From contig NZ_JAENIK010000013.1 of NCBI RefSeq assembly GCF_016595465.1, forward strand, positions 434,001 through 498,000: a stretch of DNA of 64,000 nt. The letters run 5' to 3'. This DNA is from Luteolibacter yonseiensis. Lineage in GTDB: Bacteria > Verrucomicrobiota > Verrucomicrobiia > Verrucomicrobiales > Akkermansiaceae. Positions 53,771 through 62,199 of this stretch are shown here, one piece after another (the stretch's first letter is position 1; each line of letters opens with the position of its first letter). Under the pieces are notes generated by a model that ran no database searches, was not told the DNA's origin, and saw only the letters and a program-made list of their open reading frames with translations. Made by a program: the position numbers and the translations under genes.

Positions 53771-55219
53771 TCACGGTGCGGCGGGGATTCCGCGATGCGG
53801 CACCTCCACCTTTTTCCCGAAAAGGGTGAGGAGTGGTCCGGTCATCATCGTGGTGACGAGAGCCATGATGACGAGCATCGTGAAGATCTGCGGGGAGAGG
53901 ATGCCCAGGTCGTAGCCGATGTTCAGGGCGATGAGTTCCATCAGTCCGCGGGTGTTCATGAGAGCGCCGAGCTGCAAAGAATCCCGCCAGCTCATGCCCG
54001 TCATGCGCGCCACGACGGCGCTGCCACCCAGCTTTCCGACGGTGGCCACCGCGATGATGCCGAGACAGATCAACCATCCACGCAAGTCGTCCAGCAGCCC
54101 GAGTTGCGTCCTGAGGCCCGTGAAGGCGAAGAAGAGCGGGAGGAACAGCACGGTGCTGAAATTCTCAACACGGACGCTGAGCTTGTGACGGATGTTCCCC
54201 GCGTGCGGCATGATGACTCCCGCGAGGAACGCGCCGAACAGCGCATGAATCCCGATGATCTCGGTGGTCAGGGCGGCCCCCAGCACGACACACATCGTCA
54301 GCGCCAGCAACCCGCGCGAGGGTGACTCGGCTTCCAGATTCTTCTGTCCGATCCAGCGCGGCAGGCCCGGCCTGACGATGTAGAGCATCACCGTCACGAA
54401 CGCCACCACCAGCGAGAGGTTGAAGGCGGACGCCGCGATGCTGGTGGAGCGGGCGATGGCGACCACGAAGGCGAGGATGCTCCACGCCGTGACATCATCC
54501 ACAGCAGCACAAGTGATGGCGGTGCTGCCGAGGGTGGTCTTTGTGAGTCCCCGGTCCTGCAGGATACGCGCCAGCACCGGAAACGCGGTGATGCTCATGG
54601 AAATCCCCATGAAAAGGGCGAAAGCCGTGAATCCCGCGCCCGATCTGGCGAGTGTTTCATAAAGGAAATACGCCAGCACCACACCGAGAAAATACGGGAT
54701 CACAATCCCCGCATGGCTGACCAGCACCGCCGTGTGAGCCCTTTCCTTCACCTTTCCCACCTCCAGCTCCATCCCCACGGTGAACATGAAAAGGCAGACT
54801 CCGATCTGGCTCAGGAGTTTCAAGGTGCCAAGCGAGGTGGCGGGAAACACGAACGCGAAAAAATCCGGAGCCAGCAGGCCAAGGAGCGACGGCCCCAGCA
54901 ATATCCCCGCGACCATTTCCCCGACCACCGCCGGCTGGCCCAGCCGGGTGAACAGGCCGCCCATCAATCGCGCGGCGGCGATGATGACGAGCATCTGGAC
55001 AAACAAATGGCTGAGCGGCTCGTTCGCGTGCTGCCGGACACCGTCCCATAGCGAACCATTTCCGGCCGTGTTTGCCTTCATCACGACAGGCGCGCCTGCC
55101 GCGAGTTCGCTGGCGGTGGCGGTAGGACCTTGAAGAGACGCCCCTTGATGAAGGACTCCAAAAATACCCAGACCCACGAAGGCCAGGATGAGCGTGTAAA
55201 TAAGGGCGCTGTTCTTCAT
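53771..55219 (-). CDS. CPA2-type cation:proton antiporter (Kef-like)
   Basis: A 482-residue antiporter beginning MKNSALIYTLILAFVGLGIFG. It has a signal-like first helix, then the twelve-TM Na+/H+ exchanger core: GQPAVVGEMVAGILLGPSLLG, FMFTVGMELE, ITAFPVLARIL, CAAVDDVTAWSIL, FGAFLAGVIMPH and NTRGLMELIALNIGYDLGI. No RCK/TrkA-N domain follows. It may exchange K+ or Na+ for protons. It is likely separate from the halogenase (86-base gap). An upstream start would extend into a region lacking a membrane segment, so 55219 is chosen. Confidence 0.92.
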   Translation of the reverse strand: MKNSALIYTLILAFVGLGIFGVLHQGASLQGPTATASELAAGAPVVMKANTAGNGSLWDGVRQHANEPLSHLFVQMLVIIAAARLMGGLFTRLGQPAVVGEMVAGILLGPSLLGLLAPDFFAFVFPATSLGTLKLLSQIGVCLFMFTVGMELEVGKVKERAHTAVLVSHAGIVIPYFLGVVLAYFLYETLARSGAGFTAFALFMGISMSITAFPVLARILQDRGLTKTTLGSTAITCAAVDDVTAWSILAFVVAIARSTSIAASAFNLSLVVAFVTVMLYIVRPGLPRWIGQKNLEAESPSRGLLALTMCVVLGAALTTEIIGIHALFGAFLAGVIMPHAGNIRHKLSVRVENFSTVLFLPLFFAFTGLRTQLGLLDDLRGWLICLGIIAVATVGKLGGSAVVARMTGMSWRDSLQLGALMNTRGLMELIALNIGYDLGILSPQIFTMLVIMALVTTMMTGPLLTLFGKKVEVPHRGIPAAP

Positions 55220-55283
55220 GACGGCGGACAGAATCCCCTCGCCCCCGGCAAAACTCAAGCTCCCGGATCGTCCATTTGCAATT

Positions 55284-55306
55284 TGCACAAACCACCTGTT
55301 TGTGCA
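55284..55306. promoter_or_regulatory. Perfect 9-bp inverted repeat upstream of the antiporter gene
   Basis: TGCACAAAC (55284-55292) and GTTTGTGCA (55298-55306) flank a 5-base spacer, about 65 bases upstream of the antiporter start on the minus strand. The surrounding DNA is AT-rich. It may be an operator or a leader hairpin. Confidence 0.5.
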
Positions 55307-55425
55307 TGCGTTTCGCAATGTTTCCACCTCATTAACATCTTCATAAAACATTGATTTATCAATAATTCAATCCCGACCAGATCCGGCATTCATCCTGCGC
55401 AAGGCGGCATCGACCAGCCACCGCC

Positions 55426-55878
55426 ATGAACTCCACACCACCAACCCGTGAATCCCGCCATCCGAGGGGAATCATCCAGGTCGCTCTTGCGGCCGCCATT
55501 GCCATTACCCCCATCCTCATCAAGAGCCATCTTGACGACAACGCACAGGCCGCCATCGCGCGGGAATATGATTCATCCCGCAACGAGGTGCTGTCCCGCA
55601 TCGATACCGCTGTCAGGAATCATGACCTCGCCACCCTGCGAGGCATCGAGTCGAGATATGGAGGCTCCGTGAATGATCCGGAATTCAAATCTGTCCTGAA
55701 CGCCGGCATGGCGAAGGTCACCGCGAGGGAAACAGAGATCGAATTGCTCATTTCAAAACACCTCGATCTGGTCCGGCATAAGGAAGAGGTCAGTTTCCGC
55801 CCGAACCCGAGGCAGCCACAGATAGCGCGCGAGGATCATCAAGGCGCTGTCCAGCAACTTTCCATTCTTCCCCACTGA
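55426..55878 (+). CDS. Membrane-anchored hypothetical protein
   Basis: A 150-residue protein with an N-terminal signal anchor (GIIQVALAAAIAITPILI), then a helical charged region (DDNAQAAIAREYDSSRNEVLSRIDTAVRNHDLATL) likely to form a coiled coil. No motif is recognised and no Shine-Dalgarno sequence precedes it. Coding potential is moderate: composition is protein-like through about residue 115 and less so at the end. Confidence 0.5.
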   Translation: MNSTPPTRESRHPRGIIQVALAAAIAITPILIKSHLDDNAQAAIAREYDSSRNEVLSRIDTAVRNHDLATLRGIESRYGGSVNDPEFKSVLNAGMAKVTARETEIELLISKHLDLVRHKEEVSFRPNPRQPQIAREDHQGAVQQLSILPH

Positions 55879-56047
55879 AGCAATGCATATTGCATGTTTT
55901 CTCGTGCATTCCCCCTCCCGCTTCTCCTCGCCAGCTCGGCAATATTCACAACAACCTTTTGATACATAGCAAAATAGATACATCCGATCCACTTGGCCCG
56001 CACCCTGCGATAGAACAACCACCTTCAGTTAATCAACCGTTAATACC

Positions 56048-56566
56048 ATGAACTCCATAATGAAAAAATCCGCATTCGCTGGCTGCGTCGCACTCGGAGC
56101 CCTGCTCACCAGTTGTGTCGACCCTTATGCCACCGGACCCACCCACTCGACGGTCACCACCACCTATCGCACGGGCTATGAAGTCCGCAGCCTGCCATCA
56201 GGCTATCGTACGGAAACCATCGGGGGCTCACGCTATTACAGCCATAACGGGACCTACTATCAGTCACGGTCCGGCCGCTATGTCGTTGTGGAGGCACCGC
56301 GCCGGGGATATGACAACCGCTACGACGATCGCAAATACGGCAGCCGTGACCGGGACCGCCGTGATGGACATGACTATCGGGACCGTGACGGCCGCGACAG
56401 AGGCCGCTATGACGGTCCTCCCCGCGGAGGCCGTGATGTGATTGTCACGAGGCTTCCCTCGGGTTATCGGACGGTAAACTACAGAGGCGGGGTTTATTAC
56501 CAATCCAAGGACGTGTATTACCAACGTCGCGGCACCGGATACGTGGTCGTCACCCGCCCCTATTGA
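56048..56566 (+). CDS. Lipoprotein with duplicated Tyr-rich motif (DUF6515-like)
   Basis: A 172-residue lipoprotein with lipobox LTSC (Cys23). Two related modules flank a low-complexity Arg/Asp/Gly/Tyr-rich spacer: LPSGYRTETIGGSRYYS with NGTYYQS and YVVVEAP in the first, LPSGYRTVNYRGGVYYQS with DVYYQR and YVVVTRPY in the second. The pattern resembles small DUF6515-type envelope proteins, often near stress or desiccation genes. A downstream Met at 56060 is also possible. It precedes the DUF3309 gene on the same strand, 48 bases away. Confidence 0.75.
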   Translation: MNSIMKKSAFAGCVALGALLTSCVDPYATGPTHSTVTTTYRTGYEVRSLPSGYRTETIGGSRYYSHNGTYYQSRSGRYVVVEAPRRGYDNRYDDRKYGSRDRDRRDGHDYRDRDGRDRGRYDGPPRGGRDVIVTRLPSGYRTVNYRGGVYYQSKDVYYQRRGTGYVVVTRPY

Positions 56567-56614
56567 TCTTTCATTCAACAACCATTTTCATTCAACAACC
56601 AACCACCCACGATC

Positions 56615-56767
56615 ATGACCACCATCTTGTTAGTCATTCTGATTCTCGCATTGCTTGGAGCGCTTCCCACCTGGGGCCATAGCAGAAGCTGGGGCTACGG
56701 TCCCAGCGGCGGGCTCGGGCTCATCCTGCTGATTCTTGTCATCCTCATGCTGATGGGGCGGATCTAG
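56615..56767 (+). CDS. DUF3309 small membrane protein
   Basis: A 50-residue protein. It is MTTILLVILILALLGALPTW, then a Ser/Tyr/Gly loop (HSRSWGYGPSGGLG), and a second hydrophobic helix (LILLILVILMLMGRI). This is the conserved pattern of the DUF3309 family (about 50 residues, two short TMs). Function unknown; family members are common in soil bacteria. It ends in TAG at 56765-56767, where the palindromic CTAG also serves the convergent gene. Confidence 0.9.
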   Translation: MTTILLVILILALLGALPTWGHSRSWGYGPSGGLGLILLILVILMLMGRI

Positions 56768-57624
56768 TGGAATTCCACTCCCGCCCGGACCGGATAGTGA
56801 TCCGACGGATAAACCCCATCGCGGTTTTTCCTGATGATTTCCGAATCAATGATCCGTGTTCCGGCCGGGACAAAAATATAGTCGATTTTGGCGGTGTCGC
56901 GAACCCCCGTGAACATGCTCATGGTCCCGGATTCGACCAGCGGCACCGCCGGATTCAGCTCGCGCCAGGTATCCAGAAACCGGCGCGGGCTGTTTTTGAT
57001 GTTTGAAATCGCGGGATTGGTTTCATTCGCATTGAGGTCTCCCGTGATGATGACGGGCGTCGAGGCGGGCAGCGCGGCGAAATGTTCGAGGATGAGCGCC
57101 GTCCCTTTCTCCCGCGCTTCCTGGGATTCGTGATCGAGGTGCGTGTTGTAAAAATGAAGAACCCGTCTGGTGCTGCGTTCCTCCAGCTTCGCCCAGGTAC
57201 AGATGCGCGTGACGTGGTTCTTCCACGTGGTGGAATTCGGGATGGCGGGCGTGTCGGACAGCCAGAAGGTGCCGGACTCGATCACGTTGAAGCGATCCTT
57301 CCTAACCAAGATGGCCGCATATTCGCCGACGGTTTTCCCATCCTCGCGGCCCACCCCGATCTCCTGGTAGCCGGGGACCCTCATCGCAATGTCATCCAAC
57401 ATCGAACGGAACGCCTCCTGCAGGCCGATGACATCCGCCTTGTCCTCGCGGATCACCTGGGACGCCTGGTCCCGGCGTGCCAGCCACGTCTTCTCACCGG
57501 TGTCTCCGGAATTGATGTAACGAAGGTTGAAGCTCATCACACGGACCGCCAGCGGCGGTTCCTGGGCCTGGAGGGTAAGGGATGTCATCACGAGGGCTAG
57601 CGCGGAAAAAATGGAGTGACGCAT
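56764..57624 (-). CDS. Exported endonuclease/exonuclease/phosphatase-family protein
   Basis: A 286-residue protein with a signal peptide (MRHSIFSALALVMTSLTLQAQ). The EEP fold shows SFNLRY, DVIGLQEA, the core Asp/His motif ITGDLNANE, FDYIFVP-type KIDYIFVPAG and the final SDHYPV. These proteins hydrolyse phosphodiesters, for example nucleic acids, sphingomyelin or inositol phosphates. Substrate not assignable. Upstream in-frame Met codons exist but lack signal-peptide character, so I place the start at 57624. Confidence 0.92.
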   Translation of the reverse strand: MRHSIFSALALVMTSLTLQAQEPPLAVRVMSFNLRYINSGDTGEKTWLARRDQASQVIREDKADVIGLQEAFRSMLDDIAMRVPGYQEIGVGREDGKTVGEYAAILVRKDRFNVIESGTFWLSDTPAIPNSTTWKNHVTRICTWAKLEERSTRRVLHFYNTHLDHESQEAREKGTALILEHFAALPASTPVIITGDLNANETNPAISNIKNSPRRFLDTWRELNPAVPLVESGTMSMFTGVRDTAKIDYIFVPAGTRIIDSEIIRKNRDGVYPSDHYPVRAGVEFH

Positions 57625-57790
57625 GGATCGATGGGTGCTTTTTTGGAAACGCAATGAAGCAAGCAGGTCTTCCAAAAGCGGGAAAGCCCGCGGTACTGAA
57701 AATTTTCGGTGAAACATTCCACACCGTGATCCCGGTATGAATGGCGGCAATTATCCCGTGTAACATTCACCCACTCCTTTTCCCAAAACC

Positions 57791-59074
57791 ATGAATCCCA
57801 CCGACTCCACACGCCGTCAGTTCCTCGCCACAGCCGCAGCCACCACGGCCATCGCGGGATTTCCGAACATCGTCCGCGCGGAAGGAGCGAACGCCGCGGT
57901 CCTGAAGATCGGCCTCATCGGTGCGGGCGGGCGCGGCACCGGAGCCGCCAGCCAGGCGCTCACCGCGGATCCGAATGTGAAGCTGTGGGCCGTGGGCGAC
58001 GCGTTCGAAAGCCAGATCGGCAGCAGCCTGAAGAACCTCGCCACCTTCGGCGACCGGGTGGAAGTGGCGGAGAACCGCCGTTTCTCCGGCTTGGACGCCT
58101 ACCAAAAAGTCATCGAGAGCGGTGTGGACGTGGTCATTCTTGCCAGCCCTCCGGGATTCCGCCCCCAACACCTCCGTGCGGCGGTGGAAGCGGGAAAGCA
58201 TGTCTTCGCGGAGAAACCGATGGCCGTGGACGTCGCGGGCGTGAAATCCGTGCTGGAGTCCGCCCGGATCGCCAAGGAAAAAGGACTCACCCTGCAACAC
58301 GGCTTCTGCTGGCGATTCTCACCGAACACCCGCGCGGGCTACGGCAAGCTGCTCTCAGGAGAACTCGGTCGCGCGGTCTCCGTTTACGGCACCTATCTGG
58401 GTGGCGTGCCCAAGCCTTCCACCTCCATCGACCAACGGAAATCCGAATGGGCGGATGTGGAGTGGCACATCCGCAACTGGATGGCCCACGAATGGCTTTC
58501 AGGCGGCCCGCTGCTGGAACAGGCCATCCATACCGTGGACAAGGTGGCATGGGCTATGAACGATGTTGCCCCCATCGCGGCCCGCGGTTCCGGAGGACGC
58601 ACCCAGCGCGGCGACGATGGAAACGTGTGGGACAACTACAGCGTCACCTTCGAATATCCCAACAACGTCTTCTGCCACGTGGGCCAACGCCAGATGCTGG
58701 GAACCTTCAGCGAGGTGGTCGACCGGGTTTTCTGTGAGAAAGGCACTTTGGAAGCCCCGACGCGCGTGATGACCAAGGACATCACCGGCAAGACGACATG
58801 GGCCTACCGGGGGGAAACGACCGACATGTACCAGGTCTGCCACAACGAGTGGTTCGCCGCGATCCGCAAGGGCGAGCCGCTCAACGCCGGAGTCTATATG
58901 GCGAACAGCACCATGCTGGGAATCCTCGGACGCGAGGCCGCGCACTCGGGACAACGGATCACCTGGGACGAACTGTGGAATTCCAAACAGGACTTCGCGC
59001 CGGACGACCTGAAAATGACCGACAGTTTTCCCAAGGAAGCCGTCCCCGCTCCGGGCAAATACACGCTCGCCTGA
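57791..59074 (+). CDS. Tat-exported Gfo/Idh/MocA-family oxidoreductase
   Basis: A 427-residue protein with a twin-arginine signal (STRRQFLATAAATTAIAG) that exports a folded NAD(P)-bound enzyme. The Rossmann motif is IGLIGAGGRGTG, followed by the EKPMAVD motif and the C-terminal GGPLLEQAIHTVDKVAWAM region of the Gfo/Idh C domain. Verrucomicrobiota and Planctomycetes carry many such paralogues, often acting on sugars or glycans. It is the first gene of an apparent operon with an FGE-like protein (six-base gap), ApbE and an HD hydrolase. Confidence 0.93.
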   Translation: MNPTDSTRRQFLATAAATTAIAGFPNIVRAEGANAAVLKIGLIGAGGRGTGAASQALTADPNVKLWAVGDAFESQIGSSLKNLATFGDRVEVAENRRFSGLDAYQKVIESGVDVVILASPPGFRPQHLRAAVEAGKHVFAEKPMAVDVAGVKSVLESARIAKEKGLTLQHGFCWRFSPNTRAGYGKLLSGELGRAVSVYGTYLGGVPKPSTSIDQRKSEWADVEWHIRNWMAHEWLSGGPLLEQAIHTVDKVAWAMNDVAPIAARGSGGRTQRGDDGNVWDNYSVTFEYPNNVFCHVGQRQMLGTFSEVVDRVFCEKGTLEAPTRVMTKDITGKTTWAYRGETTDMYQVCHNEWFAAIRKGEPLNAGVYMANSTMLGILGREAAHSGQRITWDELWNSKQDFAPDDLKMTDSFPKEAVPAPGKYTLA

Positions 59075-59080
59075 CCGCCG

Positions 59081-60190
59081 ATGAAATCCGCTGCCATCGT
59101 CTCCCTGGCGGGATGCCTCATCGCCCCGCACCTGCTCGCGGAGCTGCCGAATCCCCAACTGCTGCCGACCACCCGCGCCATTTCCGAAATCATCGCGAAG
59201 ACTCCCGATCCGGAGGCTTCCGCAATGAAATCCTACGTGGAAAAGGTCAAACTGGCGGGCGACGCGAACCTCGACCTCATTGCCATCCAAGGCGGTGAAT
59301 TCTCCCTCGGTTCGCCCGAAACCGAAGCGGGTCGCAAGCCGGATGAAGGACCACAGCGGAAAGTGAGGATCGATCCGTTCTGGATGGGAAAACTTGAGAT
59401 TACCTGGGAACTTTACCGTCCGTTCATGGAAAACGGCAAGGCCCGCAACAAGGACGGCACGCTCAACCGGGATTCGAACCTCACTACCAGCGAGGCACCC
59501 GCCGTACAGGCCGGTGAGACGCTGAACGACACCATCACCCAGCCTACCCCGCCCTTCATGCCGATGAACCTCGGCATGGGTGATGGCTATGCGAAGGATT
59601 TCCCCGCCATTTCCATGACCCAGCACGCGGCGGGCAAGTTCTGTGAATGGCTCAGCGAGCAAACCGGGCATTTCTACCGGCTGCCCACCGAAGCCGAGTG
59701 GGAATACGCCTGCCGCGCCGGCACCACCACCGCGTGGTCGTTCGGGGACGATGCGGCCCAACTGCCGGATTACGCGTGGTTCGCGGACAATTCGGAGTTC
59801 CAATATCAGAAGGTGGGCAAGAAAAAGCCGAACCCGTGGGGACTCCATGACATGCATGGCAACGTGGCCGAACTGGTGCTTGATCAATATTTACCGGATA
59901 GCTACGCGAAATTCAAGGATGGCGAAAGCAATCCCTGGGTGCCCGCCCCCCTCCGCTATCCCACCGTCGTGCGCGGCGGCCATTGGGATGCGGACGCCGT
60001 CATGCTCCGCAGCGCGGCACGTCTTGCCAGCAGCAAGGATTGGAAGGTCATCGACCCGCAGATCCCGAAATCCATCTGGTTCTTCACCAGCGCCCCATGG
60101 CTCGGCTTCCGCGTGGTAAGACCGTTGAAAACCCCGCCGGTGGAGGAAATGCACCGCTACTGGAACATGGGCCCGGGACCAACCGAGTGA
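59081..60190 (+). CDS. Exported formylglycine-generating-enzyme (SUMF1)-like protein
   Basis: A 369-residue protein with a signal peptide (MKSAAIVSLAGCLIAPHLLA). The SUMF1 domain has IQGGEFSLGS, VRIDPFWMGKLEITWELYRPF, RLPTEAEWEYACRAGTTT, GLHDMHGNVAEL and the C-terminal VRGGHWDADAVMLRSAAR..LGFRVVR. Cysteines of true FGE active sites are not obvious at the C-terminus, so this is probably a C-type-lectin-like binding protein rather than an active enzyme. Stop TGA overlaps the apbE ATG by one base (TGATG). Confidence 0.9.
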   Translation: MKSAAIVSLAGCLIAPHLLAELPNPQLLPTTRAISEIIAKTPDPEASAMKSYVEKVKLAGDANLDLIAIQGGEFSLGSPETEAGRKPDEGPQRKVRIDPFWMGKLEITWELYRPFMENGKARNKDGTLNRDSNLTTSEAPAVQAGETLNDTITQPTPPFMPMNLGMGDGYAKDFPAISMTQHAAGKFCEWLSEQTGHFYRLPTEAEWEYACRAGTTTAWSFGDDAAQLPDYAWFADNSEFQYQKVGKKKPNPWGLHDMHGNVAELVLDQYLPDSYAKFKDGESNPWVPAPLRYPTVVRGGHWDADAVMLRSAARLASSKDWKVIDPQIPKSIWFFTSAPWLGFRVVRPLKTPPVEEMHRYWNMGPGPTE

Positions 60191-61158
60191 TGCGGATGAA
60201 CAGACCGGTGCCACCATGCAAACTCTCCGCCGCGCTGATCATTCTTGCGGCATCGCTCGCACCATTCTTACAGGCCGGAAGTCCATTTCAGAAATTCACC
60301 TTCGAGCGCGGCATCATGGCCACACGCTTCGCCATCACCTGCTATGACGACGACGCCGCGCAAGCGAAAGCAGCGGCGGATGCCGCCTTCGACGCTGCGG
60401 AGAGAATCAACCAGGTCGCCTCGGACTACATCGCGGACAGCGAATTACTGAACCTGTCGAAGCACTTTCCCGGAGAACCCGTCGCCACGTCCCCCCTGCT
60501 CTTCAAGCTCATTTCTGAAGCCCGGGGATTCGCGGAAAAAACCGACGGTCGCGTCGACCCGACACTCGGACCTTTCACCAGACTCTGGCGGGAGTCGCGC
60601 AGGAGAAAAACACTGCCGGACGAGGCCACACTCACGAAAGCCCGTGAGGCAGTGGGCTGGAAGAGCCTCGTCCTCGATCCCCATCTTTCCACCATCGCCC
60701 TGATGAAAGGAGGCATGCGCCTCGATCTCGGCGGCATCGCCAAAGGTCAGGCCGCGGATGCCATGCTCGCGGTGATGGCCACCCATGGCATTTCACGCTG
60801 CTGCATCACCGCCGGCGGGGACGTCCGTCTCGGGGATGCTCCCCCGGATGACACGGGATGGAAAATCCAAGTCCATACCCGGGAAAAAGAGACGGAGAAA
60901 TCCCTCACGCTTGCCAATTGCGCGGTTTCCACCTCGGGGGAACTGCACCAGTTCATCGAGATCGATGGCACGCGCTACTCACACATCATTGATCCGGCGA
61001 CCGGACTCGGTCTCACCCGCACCACCGCCGCCACCGTCATCGCTCCGGACGCCACCACCAGCGACGCGCTGGCCACCGCCTGCTGCGTGGCCCCTCCCGA
61101 CATCGCGAAAAAAATGGCCCTCGCGGCTGGTGCCACCGACGTGATCCTTTCAGAGTGA
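60190..61158 (+). CDS. apbE: FAD:protein FMN transferase (ApbE family)
   Basis: A 322-residue protein with an N-terminal signal (LSAALIILAASLAPFLQA). ApbE attaches FMN covalently to Thr in periplasmic flavoproteins. Signature motifs are MATRF near the N-terminus, DPTLGPF, LDLGGIAKGQAAD, TAGGDVRLGD and the C-terminal SHIIDPATGLG..SDALATACCV. It overlaps the FGE-like gene stop (TGATG), so it is coupled. The flavinylated client is not obvious; the Gfo/Idh protein upstream binds NAD rather than flavin. ATG at 60190 or the in-frame Met two codons later could serve as start. Confidence 0.93.
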   Translation: MRMNRPVPPCKLSAALIILAASLAPFLQAGSPFQKFTFERGIMATRFAITCYDDDAAQAKAAADAAFDAAERINQVASDYIADSELLNLSKHFPGEPVATSPLLFKLISEARGFAEKTDGRVDPTLGPFTRLWRESRRRKTLPDEATLTKAREAVGWKSLVLDPHLSTIALMKGGMRLDLGGIAKGQAADAMLAVMATHGISRCCITAGGDVRLGDAPPDDTGWKIQVHTREKETEKSLTLANCAVSTSGELHQFIEIDGTRYSHIIDPATGLGLTRTTAATVIAPDATTSDALATACCVAPPDIAKKMALAAGATDVILSE

Positions 61159-61168
61159 CGTCATTCCC

Positions 61169-61804
61169 ATGCCCGACACCGATTCCCGCTGGCCCGCTGT
61201 TTTTTCCAATCTCTTGCAGAACCACTCCGTCGCGGACGCCGCCCACGACATGCAGCACATCCGCCGCGTCGTGGCGAACGCCCGGCGGCTCACCTTGGCG
61301 GAAGGAGCGGATTGGGAGATCGTGATGCCCGCGGCCTGGCTGCACGACTGTGTGGTCGTGCCCAAATCATCGCCACAGCGGAAGCAGGCTTCCCGACTCG
61401 CCGCGCGGCAGGCCGTGGTCTGGTTGGAGGAAAACGCCTGGCCGCATGGGAAGCTGGCGGAGATCGGCCACGCCATCGAGGCCCACAGCTTTTCCGCCGG
61501 TATAGAAACCCGCACGCTGGAAGCCATGGTCCTGCAGGATGCGGACCGCCTAGACGCGCTCGGTGCCGTAGGGCTGGCCCGCACGCTGATGCTCGGTGCG
61601 GAAATGAAACGGGAGTTCTACCACCCCGAGGATCCGTTCTGTGAAGACCGCCCGCCGGATGATTCGGTTTACACCCTGGACCACATCTACCAGAAACTGC
61701 TCACCCTGGAAGGAACGATGAAAACCGAATCAGGAAGAAAGGAAGCGGTGAGGAGAACCGAATTCTTACGACAGTTTCTGGATCAGATGAAGGACGAGGT
61801 CTGA
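61169..61804 (+). CDS. HD-domain phosphohydrolase
   Basis: A 211-residue soluble protein of the YedJ-like HD group. Metal-site elements are AHDMQHIRRV (His), AAWLHDCVV (His-Asp), HSFSAGIETRTLEAMVLQDADRLDALG (Asp). Members hydrolyse phosphate esters of nucleotides. It begins ten bases after apbE, so it is likely the fourth gene of the operon, though its function does not obviously fit with the others. Confidence 0.88.
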   Translation: MPDTDSRWPAVFSNLLQNHSVADAAHDMQHIRRVVANARRLTLAEGADWEIVMPAAWLHDCVVVPKSSPQRKQASRLAARQAVVWLEENAWPHGKLAEIGHAIEAHSFSAGIETRTLEAMVLQDADRLDALGAVGLARTLMLGAEMKREFYHPEDPFCEDRPPDDSVYTLDHIYQKLLTLEGTMKTESGRKEAVRRTEFLRQFLDQMKDEV

Positions 61805-61825
61805 ACAAACGGAGAAACCGCCGGA

Positions 61826-62074
61826 TCACCCCTCGCGGCTGATCCAGCCGCGTGTCACCTCGTAAACATACCAATCTTCAAGCTTCTTCCGCGCCCACGG
61901 GGTCTTGCGGAGAAAGGTGAGGCTGGACTTGATGGTGGGATCGAACATGAAACAGCGGATCTGGATCTGGTCCGCAAGCCGCTCCCAGCCATGGGCCTCC
62001 ACCATGCGGGTGAGGACCTTCTCCAACGTGATGCCGTGGAGAGGATCGTTCGGATGGGGAATCGGGTCGGACAT
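61826..62074 (-). CDS. VF530-family (DUF2132) protein
   Basis: An 82-residue protein matching the VF530 fold: NDPLHGITLEKVLTRMVEAHGWERLADQIQIRCFMFDPTIKSSLTFLRKTPWARKKLEDWYV. It is a small helical domain whose biological role is not known; members have been suggested to bind DNA. It is transcribed away from the operon on the plus strand. It starts 126 bases downstream of the 62200 stop on the same strand, past a strong hairpin, so it is probably a separate transcript. Confidence 0.9.
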   Translation of the reverse strand: MSDPIPHPNDPLHGITLEKVLTRMVEAHGWERLADQIQIRCFMFDPTIKSSLTFLRKTPWARKKLEDWYVYEVTRGWISREG

Positions 62075-62127
62075 CGCGGGCAGCCTAGTGAACGGCCTTT
62101 CAAGAGTCGAGTGGGGAATATGGAGGA

Positions 62128-62158
62128 TGGCCCGGCGGACAGGATATCCGCCGGGCCA
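62128..62158 (-). terminator. Terminator-like hairpin after the PEP-CTERM repeat gene
   Basis: TGGCCCGGCGGA (62128-62139) pairs perfectly with 62147-62158 around a 7-base loop. It lies 41 bases downstream of the stop on the minus strand. The T tract is poor. Confidence 0.65.
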
Positions 62159-62199
62159 AATGCACCGGACAACCGGCCCGCTCAGGGCAGGAACGGCGA

